From assembly GCA_963742795.1 (NCBI GenBank), contig CAVUNL010000031.1:588772-652771 (forward strand): a stretch of 64,000 nucleotides of DNA. Direction: 5' to 3'. The stretch comes from Palsa-504 sp963742795 (GTDB taxonomy: Bacteria; Actinomycetota; Actinomycetes; Streptosporangiales; Streptosporangiaceae). Within the stretch, counting starts at the first letter, position 1, and the number at the start of each line of letters is the position of its first letter. A program made the translations under genes and the position numbers. Positions 8,798 through 19,403 of this stretch are shown here, in pieces. The notes beneath the pieces were generated by a model. That model was given only the letters and a program-made list of their open reading frames with translations, searched no databases and was not told the origin of the DNA.

Positions 8798-10048
8798 TCA
8801 GGCGGCGGTGAACACGAGCGACACGTTGTGGCCGCCGAACCCGAACGCGTTGTTCACCACGGCCATCGGCTCGGCGCCGCGCTTGGTCAGCGGCCTCGGC
8901 TCGGCGGCGACATCGACGGGCACGTCGTCGTCCAGGTCTTCGAGGTTGATCGTGGGCGGGGCCACCTGGTCGCGCAGCGCGAAGATGGCGGCCACCGACT
9001 CGATGGCGCCCGCACCGCCGAGCAGGTGCCCGGTCATCGACTTGGTCGACGAGACGATCACGCCGTCGGCCGCCGATCCCAGCGCCTTGACCAGGGCTTG
9101 CGCCTCGAGCGGGTCGCCCTTCCGGGGTGGAGGTGGCGTGCGCGTTCACGTGCACGACCTGCTCCGGGTTGACCCGCGCGTCGGCCAGCGCCCGGCTGAT
9201 CGCCGAGGTCACGCCGGCCCCGTCCGGCGCCGGGTGGGCGATGTGGTAGGCGTCCGAGGAGTAACCGGCCCCGGCCGCGACGGCGTACACCCGCGCGCCG
9301 CGCTGCCGGGCGTGCGACAGCGACTCCAGCACCAGCATGCCGGCGCCCTCGCCGAGCACGAACCCGTCCCGGCCCTTGTCGAACGGCCGCGAGGCCCGCT
9401 CGGGGTCGTCGTTGCGGGTGGACATGGCCCGCATGACCGCGAACGCGGCGATGTTCAGCGGCATGATCGCCGCCTCGGTGCCGCCCGCCATGACCACGTC
9501 GGCCCGCCCGGAACGGATCATGTCGATGCCGTACCCGATCGCCTCCGCGCCGGACGCGCAGGCGCTGACCAGCGAGTGCGCGCCCGGCGTGCGCCCCGAG
9601 TTCCATGCTGATCCAGCCGGCCGACCCGTTGGGCATGAGCATCGGCACCGTATACGGCGAGATGCGCTGCCAGCCCTTGGAGTTGAGGATGTCGTACGCC
9701 GGCCAGCGTCGATCCGATGCCGCCGATCCCGCTGGTGACGCTGACCCCGAGCCGTTCCGGGTCCATCTCCGGCGCGCCCGCGTCGGCCCACGCCTCGCGC
9801 GAGGCGACGAGCGCGAACTGCTCGCAGCGGTCCATCCGGCGGGCCTGCACGCGACCCACGATCTCCGCCGGGTCGACGGCTGCCGGCGCGGCGATCCGCA
9901 CCGGCAGCTGCTCGGCCCACGGTTCGGTCAGGCGTCGCACGCCGCTCCGCCCGGCCAGCATCGCCGCCCAGGTCGACGCGGCATCCCCGCCGAGCGGGGT
10001 GGTCGCGCCGAGCCCGGTGACGACGACGGTTTCGCGGTCCACCGTCAC
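8798..10048 (-). CDS. fabF: Beta-ketoacyl-ACP synthase II, interrupted by three frameshifts
   Basis: Elongating condensing enzyme of type II fatty-acid synthesis. The gene starts MTVDRETVVVTGLGATTPLG and ends GFGGHNVSLVFTAA, with a total span giving ~415 residues, the normal size, but the parts lie in changing frames. Aligning them by the conserved family order needs three one-base removals: near 9697-9705 (between GIGGIGSTLA and YDILNSKGW), near 9594-9597 (a CCCC run, before AHSLVSACASG), and near 9117-9119 (in PEGDPLEAQ). The catalytic Cys (SACASG), the His of HATSTPEGD and the His of KSMTGHLLGG all survive. Start overlaps the acpP stop by 4 bases. Essential function makes sequencing error likely. 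Confidence 0.85.
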
Positions 10049-10296
10049 GCCGAGTCGCCGGCGTTCTTGGCCACGAAGTTCACTACGTCCTGGACGGTGG
10101 TGAGGTCCTTCAGCTGGTCGTCGGGGATCTCGACGCCGAACTTGTCCTGGGCCGCGACGGCGATCTCGACCATGGACAGCGAGTCGATATCGAGGTCGTC
10201 GACGAAGCTCTTGCTCGGGGTCACCTCGTCGGCGGGGACGCCGGCGATCTCCTCGACGATTTCGCCCAGTCCGGCGAGGATCTCCTGGTCAGTCAT
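10045..10296 (-). CDS. acpP: Acyl carrier protein
   Basis: 83-residue carrier for fatty-acid synthesis. The phosphopantetheine attachment motif DIDSLSMVEI is present near residue 38, with Ser as the modified residue. The acidic helices around it (PSKSFVDDL and IPDDQLKDLTTVQD) match the family. It sits between fabH and fabF, and its stop codon overlaps the fabF start, which suggests translational coupling. The preceding sequence on the minus strand has a Shine-Dalgarno (AAGGAGC) close to the ATG. Confidence 0.96.
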   Translation of the reverse strand: MTDQEILAGLGEIVEEIAGVPADEVTPSKSFVDDLDIDSLSMVEIAVAAQDKFGVEIPDDQLKDLTTVQDVVNFVAKNAGDSA

Positions 10297-10359
10297 GCTC
10301 TTTGCTCCTTGTCGTGAACGGATGAGGTTGGTCTGGCTGCCGCGCGTGGCGGGGCGCGG

Positions 10360-11335
10360 CTAGGGTACCGTGATCACCTGCGCCGCGTAGCACATCCCCG
10401 CGCCGAAGCCGAGCAGTAGCGCCGGGGAGCCGGATTTGAGGTCGCCGCGCTCGGTCATCCGGGCCAGCGCCAGCGGAACAGACGCCGAGGACGTGTTGCC
10501 CGAGTGCACGATATCGTCCGCCAGGCGCTCTCGGGGCACGCCGAGCTTGCGCGCGATGGCCTCGATGATGCGCAGGTTGGCCTGGTGCGGCACGAAGGCC
10601 GACAGGTCGCTCACCGCCACCCCGGCCCGCTCGCAGGCCTGCGCCGCGATGGGGTGCATCGTGGTGGTGGCCCAGCGGAACACCGCCTGGCCCTCCTGGT
10701 ACATGTACGAGCGGCGGTTCGGGATCGCGATCTTGTCGGCCATGTCGCCGGCGCTGCCCCACACCACCGGCCCGATGCCCGGCCGGCTCGTCGTCCGCGA
10801 CCGGCCCGACCACCGCGGCGCCCGCCCCGTCCGCGAAGATGATGCAGGTGGAGCGGTCGTCGGGGTCGATCCAGGCCGTCATCTTCTCCGCCCCGATGAC
10901 CAGCACGTGCCGGGCCGTGCCGGCCCGCACCGCGTCAGAGGCGTTGGCCAGCGCGTAGCAGAAGCCGGCGCACGCCGCGTTGAGGTCGTAGGCGCCAGGG
11001 GCCACGATGCCGAGCCGGGACGCGACCATCGCTGACGTGTTCGGTATCGAGACCTCGGTGCTGCAGGTGGCCACGATGACCAGGTCGATGTCGGCGGGGG
11101 ACAGGCCGCTGCCGGCCAGCGCCTTGCCGCCGGCCACGACCGCCATGTCCGCCACGGTCTCGTCCGGCCCCGCGAACCGCCGGCTGATGATGCCGACCCG
11201 GCTGCGGATCCATTCGTCACTGGTGTCGACCCGGGCCGAGAGGTCGTCGTTGGTCACCACGTTGGCGGGCTGATAGCCGCCCAGCGAGATAATCCGCGCT
11301 CCCGCGGCGGGCGGGAACGAACTAGAAGATGTCAT
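10360..11335 (-). CDS. fabH: Beta-ketoacyl-ACP synthase III, with one frameshift
   Basis: Condenses an acyl-CoA starter with malonyl-ACP to begin each fatty acid. The N-terminal part contains TSDEWIRSRVGI and the catalytic Cys in LNAACAGFCYAL. The C-terminal part contains the catalytic His in FVPHQANLRI and the Asn in HSGNTSSASVPLAL. The two parts are in different frames: one extra base lies near 10778-10786, in the segment ADDEPAGIGPVVWG. Correcting it gives ~324 residues, the usual length. The start ATG overlaps the last 14 bases of fabD. Together with three breaks in fabF this makes four one-base insertions in ~2.5 kb. Confidence 0.88.
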
Positions 11336-12641
11336 ACGCCTTCCCTACCATCTCGGGGGGAGCGATCCCCCCAGACCCCCCCAGCTCTCCTTCCCGGGGG
11401 GACCCATCCCCCCGGACCCCCCTTGGGAAGGGCTGCCCGTCCCCCCAAACCCCCTGGGCTCCCTGGGGCTGGATACGGACGAGGGGCTGACCCTCGCTCA
11501 CCGGGTCGCCGTCCTCGACGAGCCATTCGATGATCTCAGCCGGCCACGGCGCAGCGACCGGCCGCTCCCCGCCCCGCGTCACGACGGTACCCAGCTCCGC
11601 GGTCAGGGCCACCATCGCGCCGGTCGCCGCGGCATCAAGACGGCCGGCCGGCGAGCGGAACGTACCCGAGGTCGGCGCCACGATCAGCCGCCATTCCGGC
11701 AGGTGGCCGTGCCCGTGCCCGTCGGACTCTGACAGGTGCTCCTCGATCAGGTCGCGCGCGGCCTCGAGCTGATCCGGGGTCTTGACGGCCAGCAGGGCGA
11801 CCCCGGGCAGTGCCCGCCGGGCCAGGCCGGTCAGCGTGCCCGCCGGCGGCAGCTCGATGATCGCGGTCACGCCCAGGTCCGCCATCGTCCGCAGGCACAG
11901 GTCCCAGCGCACCGGCGCGGCGACCTGGGCCACGATGCGTTCCAGCCATTCCTTGCCGGTAGTGACCGCGGCGCCGTCGGCGTTGCACAGCAGCGTGAGG
12001 TACGGATCGGTGACCGCGACCTCGGCGGCCGCGTCGCGCAGCGCGGCGACGGCGGGCGCCATGTACCGGGTGTGGAAGGCGCCGGCCACCTGCAGCGGGC
12101 GCAGCCGCGCGCCGGCCGGCGGGTCGGCCGCGAAGGCCTGCAGGTCCGCAAGCGCGCCGGCGGCCACGATCTGCCCGGGCGCGTTGATGTTCGCCGGGGT
12201 CAGGCCGTGCCGGGCGAGGGCCGCCAGCACCGTTTCCTCGTCACCGCCCAAGACGGCCGTCATCCCGGTCGGCTCCGCCGCCGAGGCCGCCGCCATGGCC
12301 GCGCCGCGCACCCTGACCAGGCGCATCGCGTCGTCCGCGCTTAGCACTCCGGCCAGGACCCCGGCGGCCAGTTCCCCGACGCTGTGCCCGGCGGCCGCGT
12401 CGGCGTGCACGCCGCCCGCCAGCGCGCCCGCCGCGGCCAGCGCGGCCGCCACCAGCAGCGGCTGCGCGATCGCCGTGTCCCGGATCTCGTCGGCGTCGGC
12501 CGTGGTTCCGTACCTGATCAGGTCGCAGCCCGCCAGCTCGGAGGCGGCGCCCAGACGCTCGGCGACCCCGGGTACCTCGAGCCAGGGAGCGAGGAAACCC
12601 GGCGTCTGGGCGCCTTGGCCTGGTGCGGTGATGATAAGCAT
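11322..12641 (-). CDS. fabD: Malonyl-CoA:ACP transacylase with an extra C-terminal biotinyl-like domain
   Basis: Loads malonyl groups onto ACP. The start MLIITAPGQGAQTPGF at 12641 is chosen because the family begins there; its Shine-Dalgarno is poorly placed. The catalytic Ser lies in AAGHSVGELAAG and the His in VAGAFHTRYMAP, so the acyltransferase domain (~300 residues) looks intact. Beyond it, residues ~315-395 resemble a biotinyl/lipoyl barrel: VAAPWPAEIIEWLVEDGDPV followed by SEGQPLVRI, but TRGGE replaces the expected MKM lysine loop. The final ~45 residues are encoded by G-tract repeats. The 3' end overlaps fabH. The tail could be a scaffolding or substrate-binding module; function unknown. 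Confidence 0.9.
   Translation of the reverse strand: MLIITAPGQGAQTPGFLAPWLEVPGVAERLGAASELAGCDLIRYGTTADADEIRDTAIAQPLLVAAALAAAGALAGGVHADAAAGHSVGELAAGVLAGVLSADDAMRLVRVRGAAMAAASAAEPTGMTAVLGGDEETVLAALARHGLTPANINAPGQIVAAGALADLQAFAADPPAGARLRPLQVAGAFHTRYMAPAVAALRDAAAEVAVTDPYLTLLCNADGAAVTTGKEWLERIVAQVAAPVRWDLCLRTMADLGVTAIIELPPAGTLTGLARRALPGVALLAVKTPDQLEAARDLIEEHLSESDGHGHGHLPEWRLIVAPTSGTFRSPAGRLDAAATGAMVALTAELGTVVTRGGERPVAAPWPAEIIEWLVEDGDPVSEGQPLVRIQPQGAQGVWGDGQPFPRGVRGDGSPREGELGGSGGIAPPEMVGKAYDIF
11348..11468 (-). repeat. G-tract palindromic repeat, copy B (three units)
   Basis: On the minus strand, three consecutive units each read roughly GGGGGTyTGGGGGG, a few bases, then a C-run. They sit in frame at the 3' end of fabD and encode Gly/Pro-rich stretches such as GVRGDGSPREGELGG. 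The units are clearly related to copies A and C. Confidence 0.6.
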
Positions 12642-12716
12642 CCCTTTAGGGTGCCCTGTAGGAGTCCACCACATGAATGCCGAACAGTACGAAGTTGGCC
12701 GCCACCTTCTTGGCGC

Positions 12717-12744
12717 ATTCCTACAAACGATATTCACCTAAACG
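12717..12744 (-). promoter_or_regulatory. Direct repeat upstream of fabD, candidate FasR site
   Basis: On the minus strand two 13-mers, CGTTTAGGTGAAT and CGTTTGTAGGAAT, are spaced 15 bases apart (start to start) in the 123-base gap between fasR and fabD. FasR is known to activate the fabD promoter in Streptomyces. That this repeat is its site is an inference from position. Confidence 0.3.
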
Positions 12745-12764
12745 TTACCGGAGCGTCACTGCCG

Positions 12765-13973
12765 TCAGGTGCGCTTGGCCGCCAGGCGTCCGAGGGCGAC
12801 CGCGACCCATAGCGTGAAGCCGTCCCGGCCTGCTGAGGGCGTGTAGTCGGTGAGCTCGGCGACTCGCCGTAGCCGGTAGCGCACGGTGTTCGGGTGCACG
12901 AACAGCAGCCGTGCGGTGGCTTCCAGTGAGGAGCCCTGCTCCAGGTAGGTCGTGAGCGTGTCGAGCAGGGCGTGCCCGCCGCCCAGCAGCGGCTCGTAGA
13001 CGTCGCTGATCAGGGCGGCCTGGGCGTCGGGATCCCCGTCCAGCGCGCGTTCGGCCAGTAGGTCGTCCGCGCCCGCCGGGCGCGGCGCGTCCGGCCAGGC
13101 CGGGGCGGCGCGCAGCGCGGCCAGGGCCGCCCGCGCCGAGACCGACGCGGTGCGCAGGTCGCGGACCAGCGGCCCGGCGATCACGGGCCCGGGCCCGAAC
13201 CGCCCGGCGAACCGCTCGGCGGCCGCGATGGGGTCATCGCTTCCCCCGACGACCAGGATGAGCCGGTTGCCGTGCACACCGGCCAGCAGGTCCAGCCGGG
13301 CCCGCCGGGCCTGGGCCCGCAGGTCCTCGATCAGTGGCTCCACCCCGGCCGGGGCCTGCCCCTTGCGCTCGTCCTCGTCCTCGTCGCCGATGGTGCCGAC
13401 CACCACGGTGACCGGGGAGGACGACCAGTTCAGCGCCGAGGCCCAGGAGCGCAGCGAGTCGTCGGTCTCGCCGTGCACCAGGGAGTCGACCACCAGCGCC
13501 TCCAGCCGGGCGTCCCACGCGCCGCGCGCCTCCGCGGTCCGCGCGTACACCAGCGCCGCGCTGAAGGCGATCTCCCGGGCGTAGGTCAGCACCGCCTCGC
13601 GCAGCTCGGCCTCGTTGCCCGGCGCGGCCAGCTCGTCGACCTGCGCCTCCACCGCGTCGATGATGACCCGCATCATCTCGACCGCGTGCTGCAGGCTCAC
13701 CGCCCGGGCCAGTTCGCGCGGCGCGGTGCCGAATACCTGGGTCACCGCGGGCCGGTTCCGCTCCGGGTGCCTGATCCAGTCCTGGAACGCGGCGATTGCA
13801 GCCTGCGCCACCAGCCCGAGCCAGGACCGGTTCTCGGCCGACATGCTCCGGAACCAGGGCAGCCGCTTGTCCATGGCGGTGATCGCGGCCGTGCCGAGCG
13901 CCCCGGTGGCCCGCTCCATCCGCCGGACGGTCTCCGCGTTCACCCGGGGCCCGCCCGGCCGGGCCTTCGCCAT
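12765..13973 (-). CDS. fasR: FasR-type transcriptional activator of fatty-acid synthesis (PucR/CdaR HTH)
   Basis: 402 residues. The C-terminal ~60 residues form the PucR-type helix-turn-helix (LEATARLLFVHPNTVRYRLR), and the middle holds a GGDEF-like/CdaR region. Position between aceE and fabD is the same as that of fasR in Streptomyces and of Rv2242 in Mycobacterium, where the protein controls the fabD-fabH-acpP-fabF operon. It follows aceE by 12 bases on the same strand, so both are probably cotranscribed. An acidic, Glu/Asp-rich loop (IGDEDEDERKG) lies in mid-protein. No damage seen. Confidence 0.9.
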   Translation of the reverse strand: MAKARPGGPRVNAETVRRMERATGALGTAAITAMDKRLPWFRSMSAENRSWLGLVAQAAIAAFQDWIRHPERNRPAVTQVFGTAPRELARAVSLQHAVEMMRVIIDAVEAQVDELAAPGNEAELREAVLTYAREIAFSAALVYARTAEARGAWDARLEALVVDSLVHGETDDSLRSWASALNWSSSPVTVVVGTIGDEDEDERKGQAPAGVEPLIEDLRAQARRARLDLLAGVHGNRLILVVGGSDDPIAAAERFAGRFGPGPVIAGPLVRDLRTASVSARAALAALRAAPAWPDAPRPAGADDLLAERALDGDPDAQAALISDVYEPLLGGGHALLDTLTTYLEQGSSLEATARLLFVHPNTVRYRLRRVAELTDYTPSAGRDGFTLWVAVALGRLAAKRT

Positions 13974-13985
13974 AATGAAAGCCCC

Positions 13986-16844
<2,859 letters not shown>

Positions 16845-17283
16845 GGGGTAGCCTCGCCTTCGGCGTAGATCGGGCGGCTGTACGGCCGCGGGTCGCAGAA
16901 CCTTCGTGATGTGTTGTCCAGACCAATCGTCGTACGAACTGGCCCCGAGCGCATCTCTCTACTTGACGGTAACCGCCATGTGATCTAGGCGACGCACCGC
17001 ATGGACGGGTAACACCCGGCCGGAGGCCAGTTTCGCCGAGAGCGGAGTGCCTCGTTACTCTACGTGCCTGGAACTGCTCAGCGTAACCAGCTGACGGATC
17101 GGGCAGATCAATTTATGGCGGCGGTTTTCCCGGTCAAGGCGATTGCCACTTGCGCGTCGGGCCGACCCAGTGTGAACTGTCCCAACAAGAAGTGCTGACG
17201 CATCATCGCCGTCGAGGGGGCTGGCCTTGAGCCAGGCATCGCAAGGCGCGCGCTGACGCGGGGAGGGATTCAAGGAGGACGCA
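16845..17283. other. Intergenic region between divergent aceE and DUF3052 genes
   Basis: About 440 bases between two divergent genes, so both promoters must lie here. It is less GC-rich than its flanks (for example around 17080-17180). A good Shine-Dalgarno (AAGGAGG, 17273-17279) precedes the GTG at 17284. I see no clear operator, RNA gene or further coding sequence. Confidence 0.5.
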
Positions 17284-17712
17284 GTGAGCGCGACCGCGGG
17301 CCAGGCCCAGGATGAACGCGGCCAGGCCGAGCGACTCGGTATCAAGCCGGGCCAGGTGGTGCAGGAGATCGGCTACGACGATGATTGCGACGAGCAGCTG
17401 CGCGGCGCGATCACCCAGGTAGACGGCGTGGAGCTGGTCGACGAGGACTACGACGACGTGGTCGACGTAGTCCTGCTCTGGTGGCGAGACGGCGACGGCG
17501 ACCTCGTCGACGCGCTGGTCGACGCCCTCACGCCGCTGGCCGACGGGGGGTACATCTGGCTCCTCACGCCGAAGGCGGGCCGGGAGGGCCACGTCGAGCC
17601 GAGCGACATCGGCGAGGCCGCGCCGACGGCCGGACTGTCCCAGACCTCGAGCGTGAGCGCGGCCCGCGACTGGTCAGGCACACGTCTCGTCGCGCCGAAG
17701 GCGCGCAGATAA
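17284..17712 (+). CDS. DUF3052 family protein
   Basis: 142 residues, acidic, starting at GTG 17284. The core (LGIKPGQVVQEIGYDDDCDE, then VLLWWRDGDGDLVDAL and GGYIWLLTPKAGREGHVEPS) is the DUF3052 fold, which is conserved across actinobacteria and located beside aceE and ahpE, as here. Family function is not known to me. The C-terminal third (VSAARDWSGTRLVAPKAR) is the conserved end. It lies 160 bases before ahpE. Confidence 0.88.
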   Translation: MSATAGQAQDERGQAERLGIKPGQVVQEIGYDDDCDEQLRGAITQVDGVELVDEDYDDVVDVVLLWWRDGDGDLVDALVDALTPLADGGYIWLLTPKAGREGHVEPSDIGEAAPTAGLSQTSSVSAARDWSGTRLVAPKARR

Positions 17713-17757
17713 ACTACAGTGCGCCGGTAGGGGAGCCCGTAGGAGACCTGACTGACC

Positions 17758-17788
17758 GTCCGTTCGCTTTATATTATGCCGAACGGAC
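17758..17788. promoter_or_regulatory. Inverted repeat upstream of ahpE
   Basis: GTCCGTTCG (17758-17766) and its exact complement CGAACGGAC (17780-17788) flank an AT-rich centre with TATATTAT. It sits about 85 bases before the ahpE start. It could be an operator, or a terminator for the DUF3052 gene; there is no T-run after it. Confidence 0.35.
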
Positions 17789-17872
17789 CGTGGTTCCACG
17801 CCCGCGATCAGGTGGCAGACTTGGGTGGCAACGGGAAACGGGCACTTCCTTGATCCAGCGAAAGGACCAGGC

Positions 17873-18334
17873 ATGGCGGTGGAGGTTGGCGATAGGGCGC
17901 CTGATTTCAAGCTGAAGGACCAGCACGGCACGCCCGTGCGGCTGTCCAGTTTCCGCGGCGCCAAAAACGTCGTGCTGGTCTTCTACCCATTGGCGTTCAG
18001 CGGCGTGTGCACCAGCGAGCTATGCGCGATCCGCGACGAGTTCCCCGAGGTGACCCGAGACGACGTGGAACTGCTCACCGTGTCGGTGGACTCCACGTTC
18101 ACCCATCGGGCCTGGTCCGACGCGGAGCACTTCCAGTTCGAGCTGTTGTCGGACTTCTGGCCGCACGGGGACGTGGCCAAGCTGTACGGTGTGTTCGACT
18201 TCGAGCGCGGCATCGCGACCCGAGGGACGTTCATCATCGACAAGGATGGCGTCGTGCGGTGGAAGGTGGTCAACCCGATCCCGCAGGCGCGCGACCTGGC
18301 GGAGTATTCCAAGGCGCTCGCCGCGCTCGGCTAG
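17873..18334 (+). CDS. ahpE: One-cysteine peroxiredoxin AhpE
   Basis: Thiol peroxidase that reduces peroxides and peroxynitrite. The ATG at 17873 follows AAAGGA and gives 153 residues, exactly the size of mycobacterial AhpE. The peroxidatic Cys lies in YPLAFSGVCTSELCAIRDEF near residue 45, within the usual P-x3-T/S-x2-C context. The conserved Arg and the segment RGTFIIDKDGVVRW complete the thioredoxin fold. Position near aceE and a DUF3052 gene mirrors Mycobacterium (ahpE close to aceE). Confidence 0.94.
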   Translation: MAVEVGDRAPDFKLKDQHGTPVRLSSFRGAKNVVLVFYPLAFSGVCTSELCAIRDEFPEVTRDDVELLTVSVDSTFTHRAWSDAEHFQFELLSDFWPHGDVAKLYGVFDFERGIATRGTFIIDKDGVVRWKVVNPIPQARDLAEYSKALAALG

Positions 18335-18363
18335 CGCCTCACTGTAGGGAGATCTGAGGCACA

Positions 18364-18792
18364 GTGCCGTGTTACCGCTGCGGCATGCGGCAGACGGACC
18401 CGGAGCGGGGTAAGAGTCCCTGGCGGCGCGGGGTGGTGCACGACCAGCTGGTGCTGATCTGCCCGGCGTGCCAGGAGTCGGCCGACTGGACCGCCGAGCT
18501 CGAGCGCTGCGCCAAGTGCCGCAGCGCGCACCTGATCCGGCGGCTGGGCCAGGTCGAGTGCCTGGACTGCGGCCTGGTGCGAGAGCCTGAGGCCCTGCTC
18601 AATCCCGGGCTCAATCCCGGTCTCAATCCCGGGCTTAATCCCGGCCTGGTTCCGGTCGGCGGCCCCGACGCCACGGGCCGCGCACCCGCCGGGGGTTCGG
18701 CACCCGCCGGGGATCGCCCGTCCGGCGCGGCTGACAGCGCCCTGGCCGACGAGGTCAGCCGCGCGCTCGACCGCCTCCTTGGTCGCGCCTAA
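18364..18792 (+). CDS. Zinc-ribbon protein with NPGL tandem repeats
   Basis: 142 residues from GTG 18364. Three CxxC pairs lie in the first 80 residues (CYRC, CPAC, CAKC and CLDC knuckles), which suggests two small zinc ribbons. The linker at residues ~79-95 is a four-fold LNPG repeat, and the C-terminus has a short helix (ALADEVSRALDRLLGR). It lies 29 bases after ahpE and may be cotranscribed with it. I do not recognise a named family. The likely role is nucleic-acid or protein binding, on the zinc ribbons alone. Confidence 0.7.
   Translation: MPCYRCGMRQTDPERGKSPWRRGVVHDQLVLICPACQESADWTAELERCAKCRSAHLIRRLGQVECLDCGLVREPEALLNPGLNPGLNPGLNPGLVPVGGPDATGRAPAGGSAPAGDRPSGAADSALADEVSRALDRLLGRA
18598..18645 (+). 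repeat. 12-bp tandem repeat, four copies, coding LNPG
   Basis: CTCAATCCCGGG repeats four times in phase with codons, with minor changes in copies 2 and 4. It forms the linker of the zinc-ribbon protein and looks like slippage expansion. Confidence 0.8.
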
Positions 18793-18946
18793 CCCCTGTC
18801 CCCTAAAACCCCGCAATCCCAGCCCTTTCTCACTCGTCGCGCGCGGCTACTTCTTCTCCACGCGCGGATTCCTGTTTAGGCCCGGTCTCGGCTGGTAGCG
18901 CGAGAGTACGGGATCAACCGAATCGCGACTTGGAGGGAAGGACGTC

Positions 18947-19363
18947 ATGAACGCCAAGGTGCGTGATGTGATGACGCCGGGCCCCATCGGGGTGGACTAC
19001 CACCAGTCGATCGGTACCGCCGCGCGGACCATGCGGGACTGGGGGGTGGGCGCCGTCCTCGTGGTCAGCGACCAGGCCCTCTATGGTCTGGTGACCGACC
19101 GTGACCTCGTGGTCAGGGCCGTGGCAGAGTCGAAGGGGCCGGACGAGCCGGTGGGCCCGCTCAGCAGCCGGGACCTGGTCGGAGTCCGCGCGGACGACGA
19201 CGCGGCCGTGGCCGTGGCGCTGATGCGCGAGCACGCGGTGCGCAGGCTGCCGGTGATCGAGGACGGGCAGGTCGCCGGGATCGTGTCGCTGGGCGACCTG
19301 GCCCTCCAGGACGACCCGGCCTCCGCGCTGGCCAAGGTCAGCAAGGCCGGTCCCGACAGCTGA
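18947..19363 (+). CDS. CBS-pair protein
   Basis: 138 residues made only of two CBS motifs: MTPGPIGVDYHQSIGTAART with GLVTDRDLVVRAV, then LVGVRADDDAAVAVALM with GIVSLGDLAL. Similar stand-alone proteins (for example Mycobacterium Hrp1) respond to hypoxia or bind adenine nucleotides. A Shine-Dalgarno (GGAGGGAAGG, 18931-18940) precedes the ATG. It is the first of two such genes flanking a LigD-type polymerase; the other is at 20394. Confidence 0.9.
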   Translation: MNAKVRDVMTPGPIGVDYHQSIGTAARTMRDWGVGAVLVVSDQALYGLVTDRDLVVRAVAESKGPDEPVGPLSSRDLVGVRADDDAAVAVALMREHAVRRLPVIEDGQVAGIVSLGDLALQDDPASALAKVSKAGPDS

Positions 19364-19403
19364 CGGCTATGCTCGGAGTCGGGGCAGAACCCGGGAGTTC
19401 AGC

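Noticed and set aside
7344..12641. Polyketide or other secondary-metabolite cluster
   Set aside because: The genes are the standard fabD-fabH-acpP-fabF-accD set next to fasR and aceE, i.e. primary fatty-acid synthesis.
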